A stretch of DNA of 64,000 nt, from contig NZ_JABXWI010000004.1 in the NCBI RefSeq assembly GCF_014930365.1, forward strand, positions 62,001-126,000, read 5' to 3'. The notes beneath the pieces are model-generated. The model made no database searches. It saw only the letters and a program-made list of their open reading frames with translations, and was not told the origin of the DNA. Both the position numbers and the translations under genes were made by a program. This stretch comes from Streptomyces caniscabiei. GTDB taxonomy: Bacteria; Actinomycetota; Actinomycetes; Streptomycetales; Streptomycetaceae. Below, in pieces: positions 8,072-16,445 of the stretch. Position 1 is the stretch's first letter; each line of letters opens with the position of its first letter.

Positions 8072-9286
8072 TCAGTCGGTGGGCTCCGTGGTCGGTCGGC
8101 GGTACGGGCGCACGGCACGGCGTGCGATGGCGAAGCGGTGTGTCTCCGACGGGCCGTCGTAGATCCGGAACGGCCGTACCTCTCTGAGCAGGCGGGCCAG
8201 TGGGGCGTCGGCGGCCGAGATGCCGAGGGCGCCGCAGATCTGCACCGCGCGGTCGACCACCCGGTTCACGGCCTCCGCCACGAACGTCTTGGACACCGAA
8301 GTGAGCTGCGCCGCGGCGGCGGACCCGGTGTCCAGCTCCCACGCGGTGCGCAGGATCAGCGCGCGGCTCGCCTCGATGTCGATCTCGGAGTCGGCCAGCA
8401 TCTGCTGCACCATGCCGAGGTCCCCGAGGACGGAGCCGAACGCCATGCGGCTGCCCGCCCGTTCCAGTGCGACGTCCTGGGCGCGCCGGGCGGCGCCCAG
8501 CCAGCGCATGCAGTGGGTCATACGGGCGGGGCCAAGCCTCACCTGGGCGCCCGCGAAGCCGTGGCCGACCTCGCCGAGCACCTGGTCGTCCCCCACCACA
8601 CACGCGTCGAAGACGATCTCGCTGTGGCCGGCGAAGAGCGCCTCGTCGAGGGTCTCGATGTCGCGGACGATGCTCATGCCGGGCGTACCGGCGTCGACCA
8701 GGAACATGGTGGCGCCGCCCGGGTCGCCCGGCTCGCCGGAGGTGCGGGCCATCACGATGGCGAAGCCGGCGCCGTTGGCCCCGCTGATGAACCACTTGCG
8801 TCCGTCGATGCGCCAGCCGCCGGGCACTCGGGTCGCGGTGGTCCGCAGGGCGCGGGGATCGGCGCCGGCTCCCGGTGCCGGCTCGGTCATGGCGAAGCAG
8901 GACCGTACATCGCCGGCGGCGAGCGGACGCAGATAGCGCTCCTGCTGCTCCTCGGTGGCCACCTTCTCCAGGAGGTGCATGTTTCCCTCGTCGGGGGCGG
9001 CGCAGTTCAGCGCGAGCGGCCCGAGCAGGGAGTAGCCCGCGGCTTCGAACACCATCGCCTGGCCGCGCAGGTCGAGGCCGTGTCCGCCCCACCGGGTGGG
9101 CACGTGCGGAGCGAACACGCCCGCCTCTCGGGCGCCTTTCTGCAGGGTCTGCCGTACGTCCTCGGGGGCGTCGTGGACCGACCCGCCGCAGGCGCGCTCG
9201 GCCGGTATCACCACCTCGCGCACGAACGCGGAGGTGGCCGCGGCAAGTTGGGCGGTCGTCGGATCGACGTCGAACTGGATGGGCAC
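8072..9286 (-). CDS. acyl-CoA dehydrogenase
   Basis: The likely start is GTG 9286, a few bases after GGGAGGT, giving 404 residues; the longer frame to 9316 lacks a ribosome site. It is a FAD-dependent acyl-CoA dehydrogenase. Motifs: RSCFAMTEPAPGAGADPRAL (flavin and substrate contact) near residue 135, WRIDGRKWFISGANGAGFAI, and near the C-terminus QICGALGISAADAPLARLLREVRPFRIYDGPSE, with the RIYDG(P)SE end typical of the family. It oxidises an acyl-CoA to a 2-enoyl-CoA. It is divergent from an enoyl-CoA hydratase gene, with which it shares an 87-117 bp promoter region, so both are likely induced together. It marks the left border of the catabolic cluster. Confidence 0.9.
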   Translation of the reverse strand: MPIQFDVDPTTAQLAAATSAFVREVVIPAERACGGSVHDAPEDVRQTLQKGAREAGVFAPHVPTRWGGHGLDLRGQAMVFEAAGYSLLGPLALNCAAPDEGNMHLLEKVATEEQQERYLRPLAAGDVRSCFAMTEPAPGAGADPRALRTTATRVPGGWRIDGRKWFISGANGAGFAIVMARTSGEPGDPGGATMFLVDAGTPGMSIVRDIETLDEALFAGHSEIVFDACVVGDDQVLGEVGHGFAGAQVRLGPARMTHCMRWLGAARRAQDVALERAGSRMAFGSVLGDLGMVQQMLADSEIDIEASRALILRTAWELDTGSAAAAQLTSVSKTFVAEAVNRVVDRAVQICGALGISAADAPLARLLREVRPFRIYDGPSETHRFAIARRAVRPYRRPTTEPTD

Positions 9287-9403
9287 GGGACCTCCCGCCG
9301 AAGGGCGTACGGGCACCGGGTCCCGTCGCGTCTAGAAACTGTATAGCGTCTTCAGTATCTTGCCGAGAGACCCGGCGACGGGAAGACGACAGGAGACACC
9401 TCC

Positions 9404-10264
9404 ATGAGCACCTCCCTGAGCAACTCCGCGACCAACTCCGTGAGCCCCGGGCCGGTCCGAGTGGTCCGTCACGCCGACGGCGTCGTCGAGGTGCTGCTGG
9501 ATGATCCGGGGCGGGGCAACGCCCTGGACCTGGAGACGGCCGAGGCACTGCGGGACGCGACCGCCGAGGTGGCCGCGGACCCGGGCGGCACGGTCCTGCT
9601 GCGGTCGGCGGGCGGCACCTTCTGCGTGGGCGGTGACCTGCGCGCCTTCGCCGGCCTCGGCGAGGGGACGGGTGCCTACGTGCATGCCGTGGCGACCGCC
9701 GCGCACGCCGCGATACTGACGCTGCACGAACTGCCGGTACCGGTGGTGACCGCCGTGCGCGGCGCCGCCGCGGGCGGCGGTGTCGGCCTCGCCCTGGTGG
9801 GCGACATCGTCCTGGCGGCGCGGTCGGCGCGGTTCCGGCTGGCGTACACGGACGTCGGGCTCACCCCGGACTGCGGGGCCTCCTGGTTCCTGCCCCGCCT
9901 GGCCGGCCCCCGGCTCGCGGCGGACCTGATCCTGACCAACCGGGTCCTGACCGGCGACGATGCCGAACAGCGCGGTCTGGTCTCCCGTTCCGTGGAGGAC
10001 GGGGAGTTGGACGCGGCGGCGCACCGCACGGCCGCCGGGCTGGCCGCCGGGGCGGGTGGGGCACTGCGCGCGGCGAAGGGGCTGCTGCGCGGCCGCGACG
10101 GGACCGCTCTGGCCTCCCACCTGGCCGAGGAGGCGCGTCAGATCGCGGCCCTGGCGGGCCGGCCGGAGGCGCAGGAGCGCATGGCGTCGTTCCTCGCGGC
10201 GCGGGGCCGCGCCCGGGCCGTGGAAGACCGGGACCGGCCCAGGGAGCCGGAAAGTGTTTCTTGA
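9404..10264 (+). CDS. enoyl-CoA hydratase/isomerase (crotonase) family
   Basis: The 286-residue product is a crotonase-fold enzyme. Residues 15-60 hold RVVRHADGVVEVLLDDPGRGNALD; the oxyanion-hole segments are SAGGTFCVGGDLRAFAG and VRGAAAGGGVGLALVGDIVLAA, followed by DVGLTPDCGASWFLPRLAG. The position of the usual first catalytic Glu is occupied by GGGVGLAL, as in several isomerase/hydratase subgroups, so the exact reaction (hydration, isomerisation or retro-reaction) is open. It presumably acts on the enoyl-CoA made by the divergent acyl-CoA dehydrogenase. A ribosome site (GGAGA) precedes ATG 9404. Confidence 0.88.
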   Translation: MSTSLSNSATNSVSPGPVRVVRHADGVVEVLLDDPGRGNALDLETAEALRDATAEVAADPGGTVLLRSAGGTFCVGGDLRAFAGLGEGTGAYVHAVATAAHAAILTLHELPVPVVTAVRGAAAGGGVGLALVGDIVLAARSARFRLAYTDVGLTPDCGASWFLPRLAGPRLAADLILTNRVLTGDDAEQRGLVSRSVEDGELDAAAHRTAAGLAAGAGGALRAAKGLLRGRDGTALASHLAEEARQIAALAGRPEAQERMASFLAARGRARAVEDRDRPREPESVS

Positions 10265-10358
10265 TTCCCTCTTCACTAACGGGCCCGTCGGAGCGTAACC
10301 TCCGGGCAACACAGGACCGAGGAACCGGTTGCCACAGAACCGGGGAAAAGGTGTGGCG

Positions 10359-10991
10359 ATGCAATCTGCTGCCGTGGACCTTCCGGACGCCTTCGACGAG
10401 ACGCTGACCGAAGCCGTCGTCGATCTCGTTCTGCGTGGCATGTGGCGCGGCAGGCCCGAGGCCGAGCACCGCCCGTTGGTGGACGCGGGGCTGGCGATGG
10501 TGAAGGGTCCGATGGTGCTGCCGACCGAGCGTGCCAAGGCCGTCGCCGCGCGGATCCTGCGGATCTCGCCCGGGTCGGCGCAGGAGGAGCGCATCATCGC
10601 GGCGTACGAGGCCTTCCTGCCGGTCAACAGGAAGATCCGCGAGGTGTGCACGGCATGGCAGTGCCGCCCCGACGGCAGCCCCAACGACCACTCCGACAGC
10701 GTCTACGACGCCGGGGTGCGCGAGTCTCTGGAGGACGTGCACGAGGCCATCCAGCCCGTGCTGCGCAGACTGGAGCCGGTACTCGAGGGCAGCGGACAGT
10801 ACGTCACCGCGCTGGAGGAGGCCCTCGACCGCTTCGACGACGGCGAGCCGCAGTGGCTGGCCTCGCCGCTGTGCGACTCGTACCACACCGTGTGGATGCG
10901 GCTGCACCAGGAGTTGCTGCTCGTTCTGGGGATCTCCCGGGCCGACGACGAGGCCCGGGAAGAGGAACTGGTCACGAGGAGCCGGGGTTGA
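10359..10991 (+). CDS. unknown helical protein coupled to a PPDK-like gene
   Basis: I do not recognise this 210-residue protein. It starts at ATG 10359 (or GTG 10353, two codons earlier), shortly after AAAGGTG. It is soluble, mostly predicted helical and acidic, with no signal peptide or obvious metal motif. Notable pieces are LRGMWRGRPEAEHRPLVDAG, a segment AYEAFLPVNRKIREVCTAWQ and LCDSYHTVWMRLHQELL near the end. Its stop codon overlaps the TTG start of the PPDK-like gene by four bases, so the two are made together. A role as subunit, acceptor-binding partner or regulator of that phosphotransferase is the obvious inference, but nothing in the sequence proves it. Confidence 0.75.
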   Translation: MQSAAVDLPDAFDETLTEAVVDLVLRGMWRGRPEAEHRPLVDAGLAMVKGPMVLPTERAKAVAARILRISPGSAQEERIIAAYEAFLPVNRKIREVCTAWQCRPDGSPNDHSDSVYDAGVRESLEDVHEAIQPVLRRLEPVLEGSGQYVTALEEALDRFDDGEPQWLASPLCDSYHTVWMRLHQELLLVLGISRADDEAREEELVTRSRG

Positions 10992-13663
10992 GCGTCACCG
11001 ACCGCGAGCCGGGCCCCGTGGCACGGCCGGAGCCCCCGCTCGCACGGCCGGAGGCTCCGCGCGCACAGCCCGACGCGCCGCTCGCGCAACCCGACGCCCC
11101 GCCCGCCACCTCCGAGGCCCCCGGCCGGGTCCTGGTGCCCTACGGGCAGGGTCGGATCAGAGGTCTCGACGCCGTCGAACTGGGCGTGCACGGCGCGGCC
11201 ATGGACGGGTTGGTGGCCCTCGGGCTGCCGGTCGTCCCGGGGCTCACCGTCCCGGCCGGTGCCTCCACGTCCCTCTGCGAACCCGGCACCGCCCGGGCCG
11301 CCGTCGACCTCATCGAACAGCTCTCCGGCCGGCGGATCGGCGACGCGGGCCGCCCCTTGCTGCTGCGTCTGTCGGCGAGCGCGCCGACCGAGATCGCCGG
11401 ACTGCCGCCCGACCTCGCCTGTCTCGGCGTCACGCCCTCGGCCGCCGACGACCTGTGCGCCGTCATCGGGCGCGCGGACGCCTTGCACGAGGTGTGGGCC
11501 GCCGGCGTGCGGATGATCGCCGAGTACGCCCTCGACGTACCCGGCGCGACGCTCGACGACCTGCTCCTCGACACGCCCGAGCCGCGAGCCCGGGTCGAGG
11601 CCCTGCTGTCCCTGGTCGCGCGGCACGGCTCCCGGCCCTTCCCCGACGACCCGGCCCAGCAGCTCGCGCTGGCCGCCCGCGCCCTCCTCGCGCGGTGGGA
11701 CTCACCGCGCGCGCGGAGGTCCCGCAAGGCGCAGCGGCTGCCCGCCGATCTCGGTATCGCCCTGCACGTCCAGGCGCTGCGCATCGGCCCGGCGGACCAC
11801 TCGGGCTACGGCACGGCGGTCAGCCGCCACCCCGAGACCGGCCGGCTCTCCCCGCAGGGCTCGTTCTTCCGGGGCGTGCGCCGCAGCGCACCCCCACCGC
11901 ACACCAGTGAGCCGCTGGACCGGCTCGCGGGCGGAACGGCTCTGCTGGAGCACTCCCTGCTCACCCTCGAACGTCATCTGCGCGCGCCCGTCTCCGTCGA
12001 CTTCGAGGTGCGCGACGACGAGATCTCCCTGCTCGCCGCCTCCGCGCAGCAACGGCCGCCGCTACGGGCCTCGGTGTGCCTGGCCGCCGACCTGGCACGG
12101 GACGGCGCGCTCACCCCCGAGGAGGCCGTGCTCCGGATCAGTCCCCCGCAGGTGCAGGAGCTGCTGCACCCCCAACTCCGGCTGACCGGGGGCGAGGAGC
12201 TGCTGGTGAAGGGGCTGCCCGCTTCCCCGGGCGCGGCGACCGGTGTGATCGTGCTGTCCAGTGAACGTGCTCTCGAACTGAGCGCGGACGGCGCCCATGT
12301 CGTGCTCGTCTGCCATGAGACGACCCCGGCGGACGTCCCGGGCATGCTGGCCTCCGTCGCCGTCCTCACCGGCAGCGGCGGTATCGCCTCGCATGCCGCC
12401 GTGGTGGCGCGGGGCGCGGGCACGCCCGCGGTGTGCGGCGCCGAGGGGCTGCGCGTGGACCGGGACGCGGAGACGGTGCGGATCGGGGAGCGGCTGCTGC
12501 ACGAGGGCGACCCCGTCTCGCTGGACGGCCGTACCGGCGCCGTCTACGCGGGGACGCTCAGCGTCAGTGTCGCCGGACCGCCGCCCGAGCTGTCCACCCT
12601 GCTCGACCGCGCGGACGGCATGCGCCGGCTGGGTGTGCGGGTCAACGCCGACACCGCCGCCGAGGTCGACACCGCCGTCACGCTCGGCGCGGAGGGGGTC
12701 GGGCTGTGCCGTACGGAGCACCAGTTCCTCGGGGAGCGGCTGCCGCTGGTCCGCCGGGTGATCCTGGCGGCCGACCCGGCCGCCCGCGACGAGGCGCTGG
12801 TGGCGCTGGGACAGGCTCAGCACGAGGACTTCAGGGCTCTGCTGGCCGCGGTCGGCGACCGTCCGGTGACCGTGCGCCTGCTGGACGCCCCGCTGCACGA
12901 GTTCCTGCCCTCTCCCGGCCAGGCCCTGGACGCGGACGAGGAGCAGCGGGCCGCCGCGCTGCGGGAGGCGAACCCGATGCTCGGGCTGCGGGGCGTAAGG
13001 CTGGCACTGCTGCACGAGCGGCTCTACCCCACGCAGGCCGAGGCGCTCTTCGCCGCCTGGGCGGACGTCGCCGCCACCGGGGTCCGGCCCGCGCTGGAGG
13101 TGATGATCCCGCTCGTCAGCCTGCCGGAGGAACTGGCCGTCGCCGCCGCGTACGTACGCGGGGCCGCCGAGGCGGTCGCCGCCCGTACCGGGGTGGAGGT
13201 TCCCTACCGGTTGGGCACGATGATCGAGACCCCGCGGGCCGCGCTGCTGGCCGGGGAACTCGCCGCACACGCCGAGTTCTTCTCCTTCGGCACCAACGAC
13301 CTCACCCAGCTGACCTACGGGTTCTCCCGGGACGACGTCGAGCGCCAGGTGCTCGCCACCTACCAGGAGCGCGGCCTGCTGACGGCCAGCCCCTTCGCGC
13401 GGCTCGACCCGCACGGTGTGGGCGCCCTGATCGCTCTGGCGGTCGAGCGGGCCCGGAGCGTGCGGCCCGAGATCAAGCTGGGTGTGTGCGGGGAGCACGG
13501 CGGCGATCCGGAGTCGATCGCGTTCTGCGACGGCCTCGGCCTCGACTACGTGTCCTGTTCCGCGCATCGCGTGCCGGTGGCCCGGATGGCGGCCGCGCAC
13601 AGTGCCCTGCGCGCGCGGCGTGACGAGGACGAGAGCGGGAACAGAAGCGGGAGCACACGATGA
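10988..13663 (+). CDS. PPDK-like phosphotransferase with degenerate ATP-grasp domain
   Basis: The 891-residue protein aligns end to end with pyruvate,phosphate dikinase. TTG 10988 overlaps the previous stop (TTGA) and follows AGGAG, so it is the best start. The phosphohistidine domain is intact: GSGGIASHAAVVARGAGTP, His469. The C-terminal PEP/pyruvate barrel keeps RVNAD, GLCRTEH, TVRLLDAPLHEF, GTMIETPRAAL, FSFGTNDLTQLTYGFSRDD and GVCGEHGGDPESI with its Cys. In contrast the N-terminal ATP-grasp has lost its key residues. The GGKG lysine loop is ELGVHG. The SVRSG arginine loop is LLLRLSASA. The metal Glu region is GSFFRGV. LQTRNGKRTA has become LAASAQQRPP. ATP use is thus doubtful, while PEP-His chemistry should work. 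The first 45 residues are a Pro/Ala-rich repeat of AQPDAP type. It is followed, with ATGA overlap, by an acyl-CoA dehydrogenase. Confidence 0.88.
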   Translation: MSVTDREPGPVARPEPPLARPEAPRAQPDAPLAQPDAPPATSEAPGRVLVPYGQGRIRGLDAVELGVHGAAMDGLVALGLPVVPGLTVPAGASTSLCEPGTARAAVDLIEQLSGRRIGDAGRPLLLRLSASAPTEIAGLPPDLACLGVTPSAADDLCAVIGRADALHEVWAAGVRMIAEYALDVPGATLDDLLLDTPEPRARVEALLSLVARHGSRPFPDDPAQQLALAARALLARWDSPRARRSRKAQRLPADLGIALHVQALRIGPADHSGYGTAVSRHPETGRLSPQGSFFRGVRRSAPPPHTSEPLDRLAGGTALLEHSLLTLERHLRAPVSVDFEVRDDEISLLAASAQQRPPLRASVCLAADLARDGALTPEEAVLRISPPQVQELLHPQLRLTGGEELLVKGLPASPGAATGVIVLSSERALELSADGAHVVLVCHETTPADVPGMLASVAVLTGSGGIASHAAVVARGAGTPAVCGAEGLRVDRDAETVRIGERLLHEGDPVSLDGRTGAVYAGTLSVSVAGPPPELSTLLDRADGMRRLGVRVNADTAAEVDTAVTLGAEGVGLCRTEHQFLGERLPLVRRVILAADPAARDEALVALGQAQHEDFRALLAAVGDRPVTVRLLDAPLHEFLPSPGQALDADEEQRAAALREANPMLGLRGVRLALLHERLYPTQAEALFAAWADVAATGVRPALEVMIPLVSLPEELAVAAAYVRGAAEAVAARTGVEVPYRLGTMIETPRAALLAGELAAHAEFFSFGTNDLTQLTYGFSRDDVERQVLATYQERGLLTASPFARLDPHGVGALIALAVERARSVRPEIKLGVCGEHGGDPESIAFCDGLGLDYVSCSAHRVPVARMAAAHSALRARRDEDESGNRSGSTR

Positions 13664-14778
13664 CGAGCGCCCTGACGGACGGCCCGGCCGTGTCGGATGC
13701 CGAACTGGACGACCTGCGCGAGACCGTACGGTCGGTGTGCGCGGACGCCGGAGGCACCGCGGCGGTCCGCAGGCAGCCCGAGCACTCCCCCGGCATCGAC
13801 GCCGAGCTGTGGGACACCCTCGGCCGGCAGGTCGGCCTCGCGGCCCTCGGGCTGCCCGAGCCGGCCGGAGGCATCGGCGGTCTCGCCGAGATCGCCGTGG
13901 TCTGCGAGGAGTTGGGCAGGACGCTGGCACCGGTACCGCTGCTGTCGTCCACCGTGCTGGCCGGGCAGGTGCTGGCCGGTTGCGGTACGGCCGACAAGGC
14001 GCTCGCCGAACTGGCCGGGGGCACGGTGCACGCCCTGGCGGTCGTCGCGGCGGACGGCACATGGCGGCCCGGCTCGGTGCCGGTGGCCGTCTCCTGGCAG
14101 GGCGGCGTCCCGATCCTCGACGGCACGGCTCCGTTCGTCCTGGACGGCGCCGACGCCCGGGCCCTCGTGGTGGCCGCCACGGGAACCGACGGGGTCGACC
14201 TCTTCCTTCTCGACCCGGGCGGGCCGGGGGTCACGGTTCGCCGGGTGCCCACCCTGGACCTCAGCCGGGGCCAGGCTGTGGTCACCTTCTCCGGTGCCCG
14301 GGCCCGGCCCCTGACCGCCGGAGGCGAGGGGGCGGAGGTCGTCTCCCGCGCCCTGGACGTGGCCCTGGTCGCCCTGGCCGCCGAGCAACTCGGCGGCGCG
14401 CAGGCCGCGTTGGACATGACGGTGGCCCATGTGCGGGACCGTACCCAGTTCGGCAGGGCGATCGGCGGCTTCCAGGCGGTCAAGCACACCTGCGCCGACA
14501 TGCTGCTCCAGGTCGAGGGCGCGCGGTCGGCGGTGGTGCGCGCCGTCCGGGCTGCCGACTCGCGCGAAGCGCTGGCGGAGGCGGCGGCGGTCGCACAGGC
14601 CTGGGCCTGCGAGGCCTTCGTGTCCGTCACCGCCGAGTGCGTGCAGTTGCACGGCGGCATGGGCTTCACCTGGGAACACGACGCACATCTGTACTTCCGG
14701 CGCGCCCAGTCCGACGCCGTCCTGCTGGGCGGCGCCGCACATCACCGGGAACGGCTGGCCGGGCTGCTGGGCTGGTGA
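13660..14778 (+). CDS. acyl-CoA dehydrogenase, ChsE/FadE-like
   Basis: Its ATG overlaps the stop of the PPDK-like gene (ATGA, 13660-13663). The 372-residue protein is a shorter acyl-CoA dehydrogenase of the kind found as subunits in steroid and side-chain degradation. The N-terminal helical part has GLAALGLPEPAGGIGGLAEI. The C-terminal part has AHVRDRTQFGRAIGGFQAVK (FAD contact) and ECVQLHGGMGFTWEHDAHLYFRRA, the family's signature near the end. Such proteins often act as heteromers; here no obvious sister subunit is adjacent, so it may be a homo-oligomer or pair with another of the three dehydrogenases. Followed 19 bp later by the DUF35 gene. Confidence 0.88.
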   Translation: MTSALTDGPAVSDAELDDLRETVRSVCADAGGTAAVRRQPEHSPGIDAELWDTLGRQVGLAALGLPEPAGGIGGLAEIAVVCEELGRTLAPVPLLSSTVLAGQVLAGCGTADKALAELAGGTVHALAVVAADGTWRPGSVPVAVSWQGGVPILDGTAPFVLDGADARALVVAATGTDGVDLFLLDPGGPGVTVRRVPTLDLSRGQAVVTFSGARARPLTAGGEGAEVVSRALDVALVALAAEQLGGAQAALDMTVAHVRDRTQFGRAIGGFQAVKHTCADMLLQVEGARSAVVRAVRAADSREALAEAAAVAQAWACEAFVSVTAECVQLHGGMGFTWEHDAHLYFRRAQSDAVLLGGAAHHRERLAGLLGW

Positions 14779-14797
14779 CGTGGAAGGCGGAACCGCT

Positions 14798-15262
14798 ATG
14801 ACCACCCGACTCATCGACGACTCGCTGTTCGACGACGGGGCCGACAGGGCCGACGGGGCCGAGGGGGCAGAGGGGGCAGAGGGGGCGCCACCGCGACTCG
14901 TGGGCGCCCGCTGCTCCGCGTGCGGCACCGTCGTCTTCCCCCGGCAGGACTCCTGCCCCAGGTGCTCGGACGGGCACATGGCCGGCCATGTGCTGCCGGT
15001 GAACGGGCGGGTGTGGTCGTGGACGCTCCAGGCGTTCCGGCCCAAACCGCCGTACCGGCCGCCGGCCGGCGGTCACCGGCCCTACCACGTCGGCTATGTG
15101 GACCTCGGTGAGGTGCTGGTCGAGGCGCGGCTCGCGGTTCCCCGCGCGCAGATACGGATCGGGCTGCCGGTGCGGCTCACCACGGTGCCCGCGTACCACG
15201 ACGAGGACGGGACCGAGGTCCTGACCTTCGCGTTCCGCCCGGATCCCGAAGGGGAGCGATGA
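14798..15262 (+). CDS. DUF35 Zn-ribbon/OB-fold protein
   Basis: This 154-residue protein has the DUF35 layout: a rubredoxin-like zinc ribbon (CSACGTVVFPRQDSCPRC, residues about 40-57) followed by an OB-fold acyl-CoA-binding domain (GRVWSWTLQAFRPKPPY, then VGYVDLGEVLVEARL). ATG 14798 is preceded by GGAAGG. The N-terminus has a short acidic repeat of Gly-Ala-Glu. In steroid degradation such proteins (for example ChsH2's C-terminal domain) bind and activate Ltp2-type thiolase-fold aldolases. Here the gene overlaps that very partner (ATGA, 15259-15262), so a DUF35/aldolase complex is the expected product. Confidence 0.92.
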   Translation: MTTRLIDDSLFDDGADRADGAEGAEGAEGAPPRLVGARCSACGTVVFPRQDSCPRCSDGHMAGHVLPVNGRVWSWTLQAFRPKPPYRPPAGGHRPYHVGYVDLGEVLVEARLAVPRAQIRIGLPVRLTTVPAYHDEDGTEVLTFAFRPDPEGER

Positions 15263-16413
15263 GCCGCAGCGAGGACGTCTACGTGGTCGGATGCGGGATG
15301 CATCCCTTCGGCCGCGACGAGGATGTCACCGGCATGGACATGGCCGAGCGTGCGGTACGCGAGGCGCTGGCCGACGCCGGGGTCTCCTGGGCGGACATCG
15401 ACTACGCGGTCGGCGGCTCCGACGTCTCCGGCAAGCCCGACACGCTGGTGGGCCGACTGGGACTGACCGGGGTGCCGTTCGTCAATGTGCAGAACGGCTG
15501 CGCCACCGGTGCCTCCACCGTCCTCACCGTGGCCAACGCCCTCCGCGCGGGCGAGGCGTCCCTGGGGCTGGCGGTGGGCTTCGACAAGCACGAACGGGGC
15601 GCCTTCCACGTCTCCGCGGCCCGCTACGGCCTGGGCGACTGGTACGCCGAGACCGGCATGATGCTGACCACCCAGTTCTTCGCCCTGAAGACCCAGCGGT
15701 ATCTGCACGAGCACGGGATCTCGGAGCGGGCGCTGGCGGCGGTCGCCGCGCGCGCCTTCCGCAACGGCTCCCGACACCCCCTGGCGTGGCGGCGCAAGCC
15801 GCTGACGGAGCGGGAGATCCTGGACTCCGCCGAGGTCAGTCCCCCGCTCACCCAGTACATGTTCTGCTCACCGGGCCAGGGCGCGGCGGCGCTGGTCCTG
15901 GCGCGCGGCGACCGCGCCTTCGACCTGTGCGAGCGCCCGGTGCGGCTGGCGTCGTTGGCCTTCCGTACCCGGCGGTTCGGCTCGTTCGAGGTGTTCTCGC
16001 CCTGGCTGCCGCCGGGTCCGCACCGCAGCCCCAGCGTCGACGCCGCCGAGGCGGCCTTCCACACGGCCGGCGTACGGCCCGAAGACGTACGGGTCGCGCA
16101 GTTGCAGGACACCGACAGCGGCTCGGAGCTGATCCACCTGGCGGAGACCGGCCTGTGTGGGCACGGCGAACAGGAAGAGCTGCTGGCCCGCGGGGACACC
16201 GATCCCACGGGGCGTATCCCGGTCAACACCGACGGCGGCTGCCTGGCCGGCGGTGAGCCCGTCGGTGCCTCGGGGCTGCGCCAGTTCCACGAGGTCGTAC
16301 GGCAGTTGCAGGGCCGGGCGCCGGGCGCGCAGGTGCCGGGCGCTCCCCGGGTGGGCTTCACCCATGTGTACGGGGCTCCCGGGATCAGCGCCTGCTCGGT
16401 CCTCACGGTGTGA
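15259..16413 (+). CDS. Ltp2-like thiolase-fold protein, probable acyl-CoA aldolase
   Basis: The 384-residue protein has a thiolase fold: Cys81 sits in VQNGCATGASTVLTVANAL. In biosynthetic and degradative thiolases the second active-site loop is GHPxGATG; here it is LAGGEPVGASGLRQFHEVV, with the catalytic His replaced, which is the hallmark of the lipid-transfer-protein (Ltp2) group. It ends THVYGAPGISACSVLTV. Ltp2 with its DUF35 partner carries out retro-aldol cleavage of a beta-hydroxyacyl-CoA with a branched (tertiary) carbinol, releasing a short acyl-CoA. Direct overlap with the DUF35 gene supports this. Thiolytic activity is therefore less likely than aldol cleavage. It ends the rightward operon that starts at 9404. 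Confidence 0.88.
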   Translation: MSRSEDVYVVGCGMHPFGRDEDVTGMDMAERAVREALADAGVSWADIDYAVGGSDVSGKPDTLVGRLGLTGVPFVNVQNGCATGASTVLTVANALRAGEASLGLAVGFDKHERGAFHVSAARYGLGDWYAETGMMLTTQFFALKTQRYLHEHGISERALAAVAARAFRNGSRHPLAWRRKPLTEREILDSAEVSPPLTQYMFCSPGQGAAALVLARGDRAFDLCERPVRLASLAFRTRRFGSFEVFSPWLPPGPHRSPSVDAAEAAFHTAGVRPEDVRVAQLQDTDSGSELIHLAETGLCGHGEQEELLARGDTDPTGRIPVNTDGGCLAGGEPVGASGLRQFHEVVRQLQGRAPGAQVPGAPRVGFTHVYGAPGISACSVLTV

Positions 16414-16445
16414 GAGGCGGCGGCGCGTGAAGGGCCAGGACCGTC

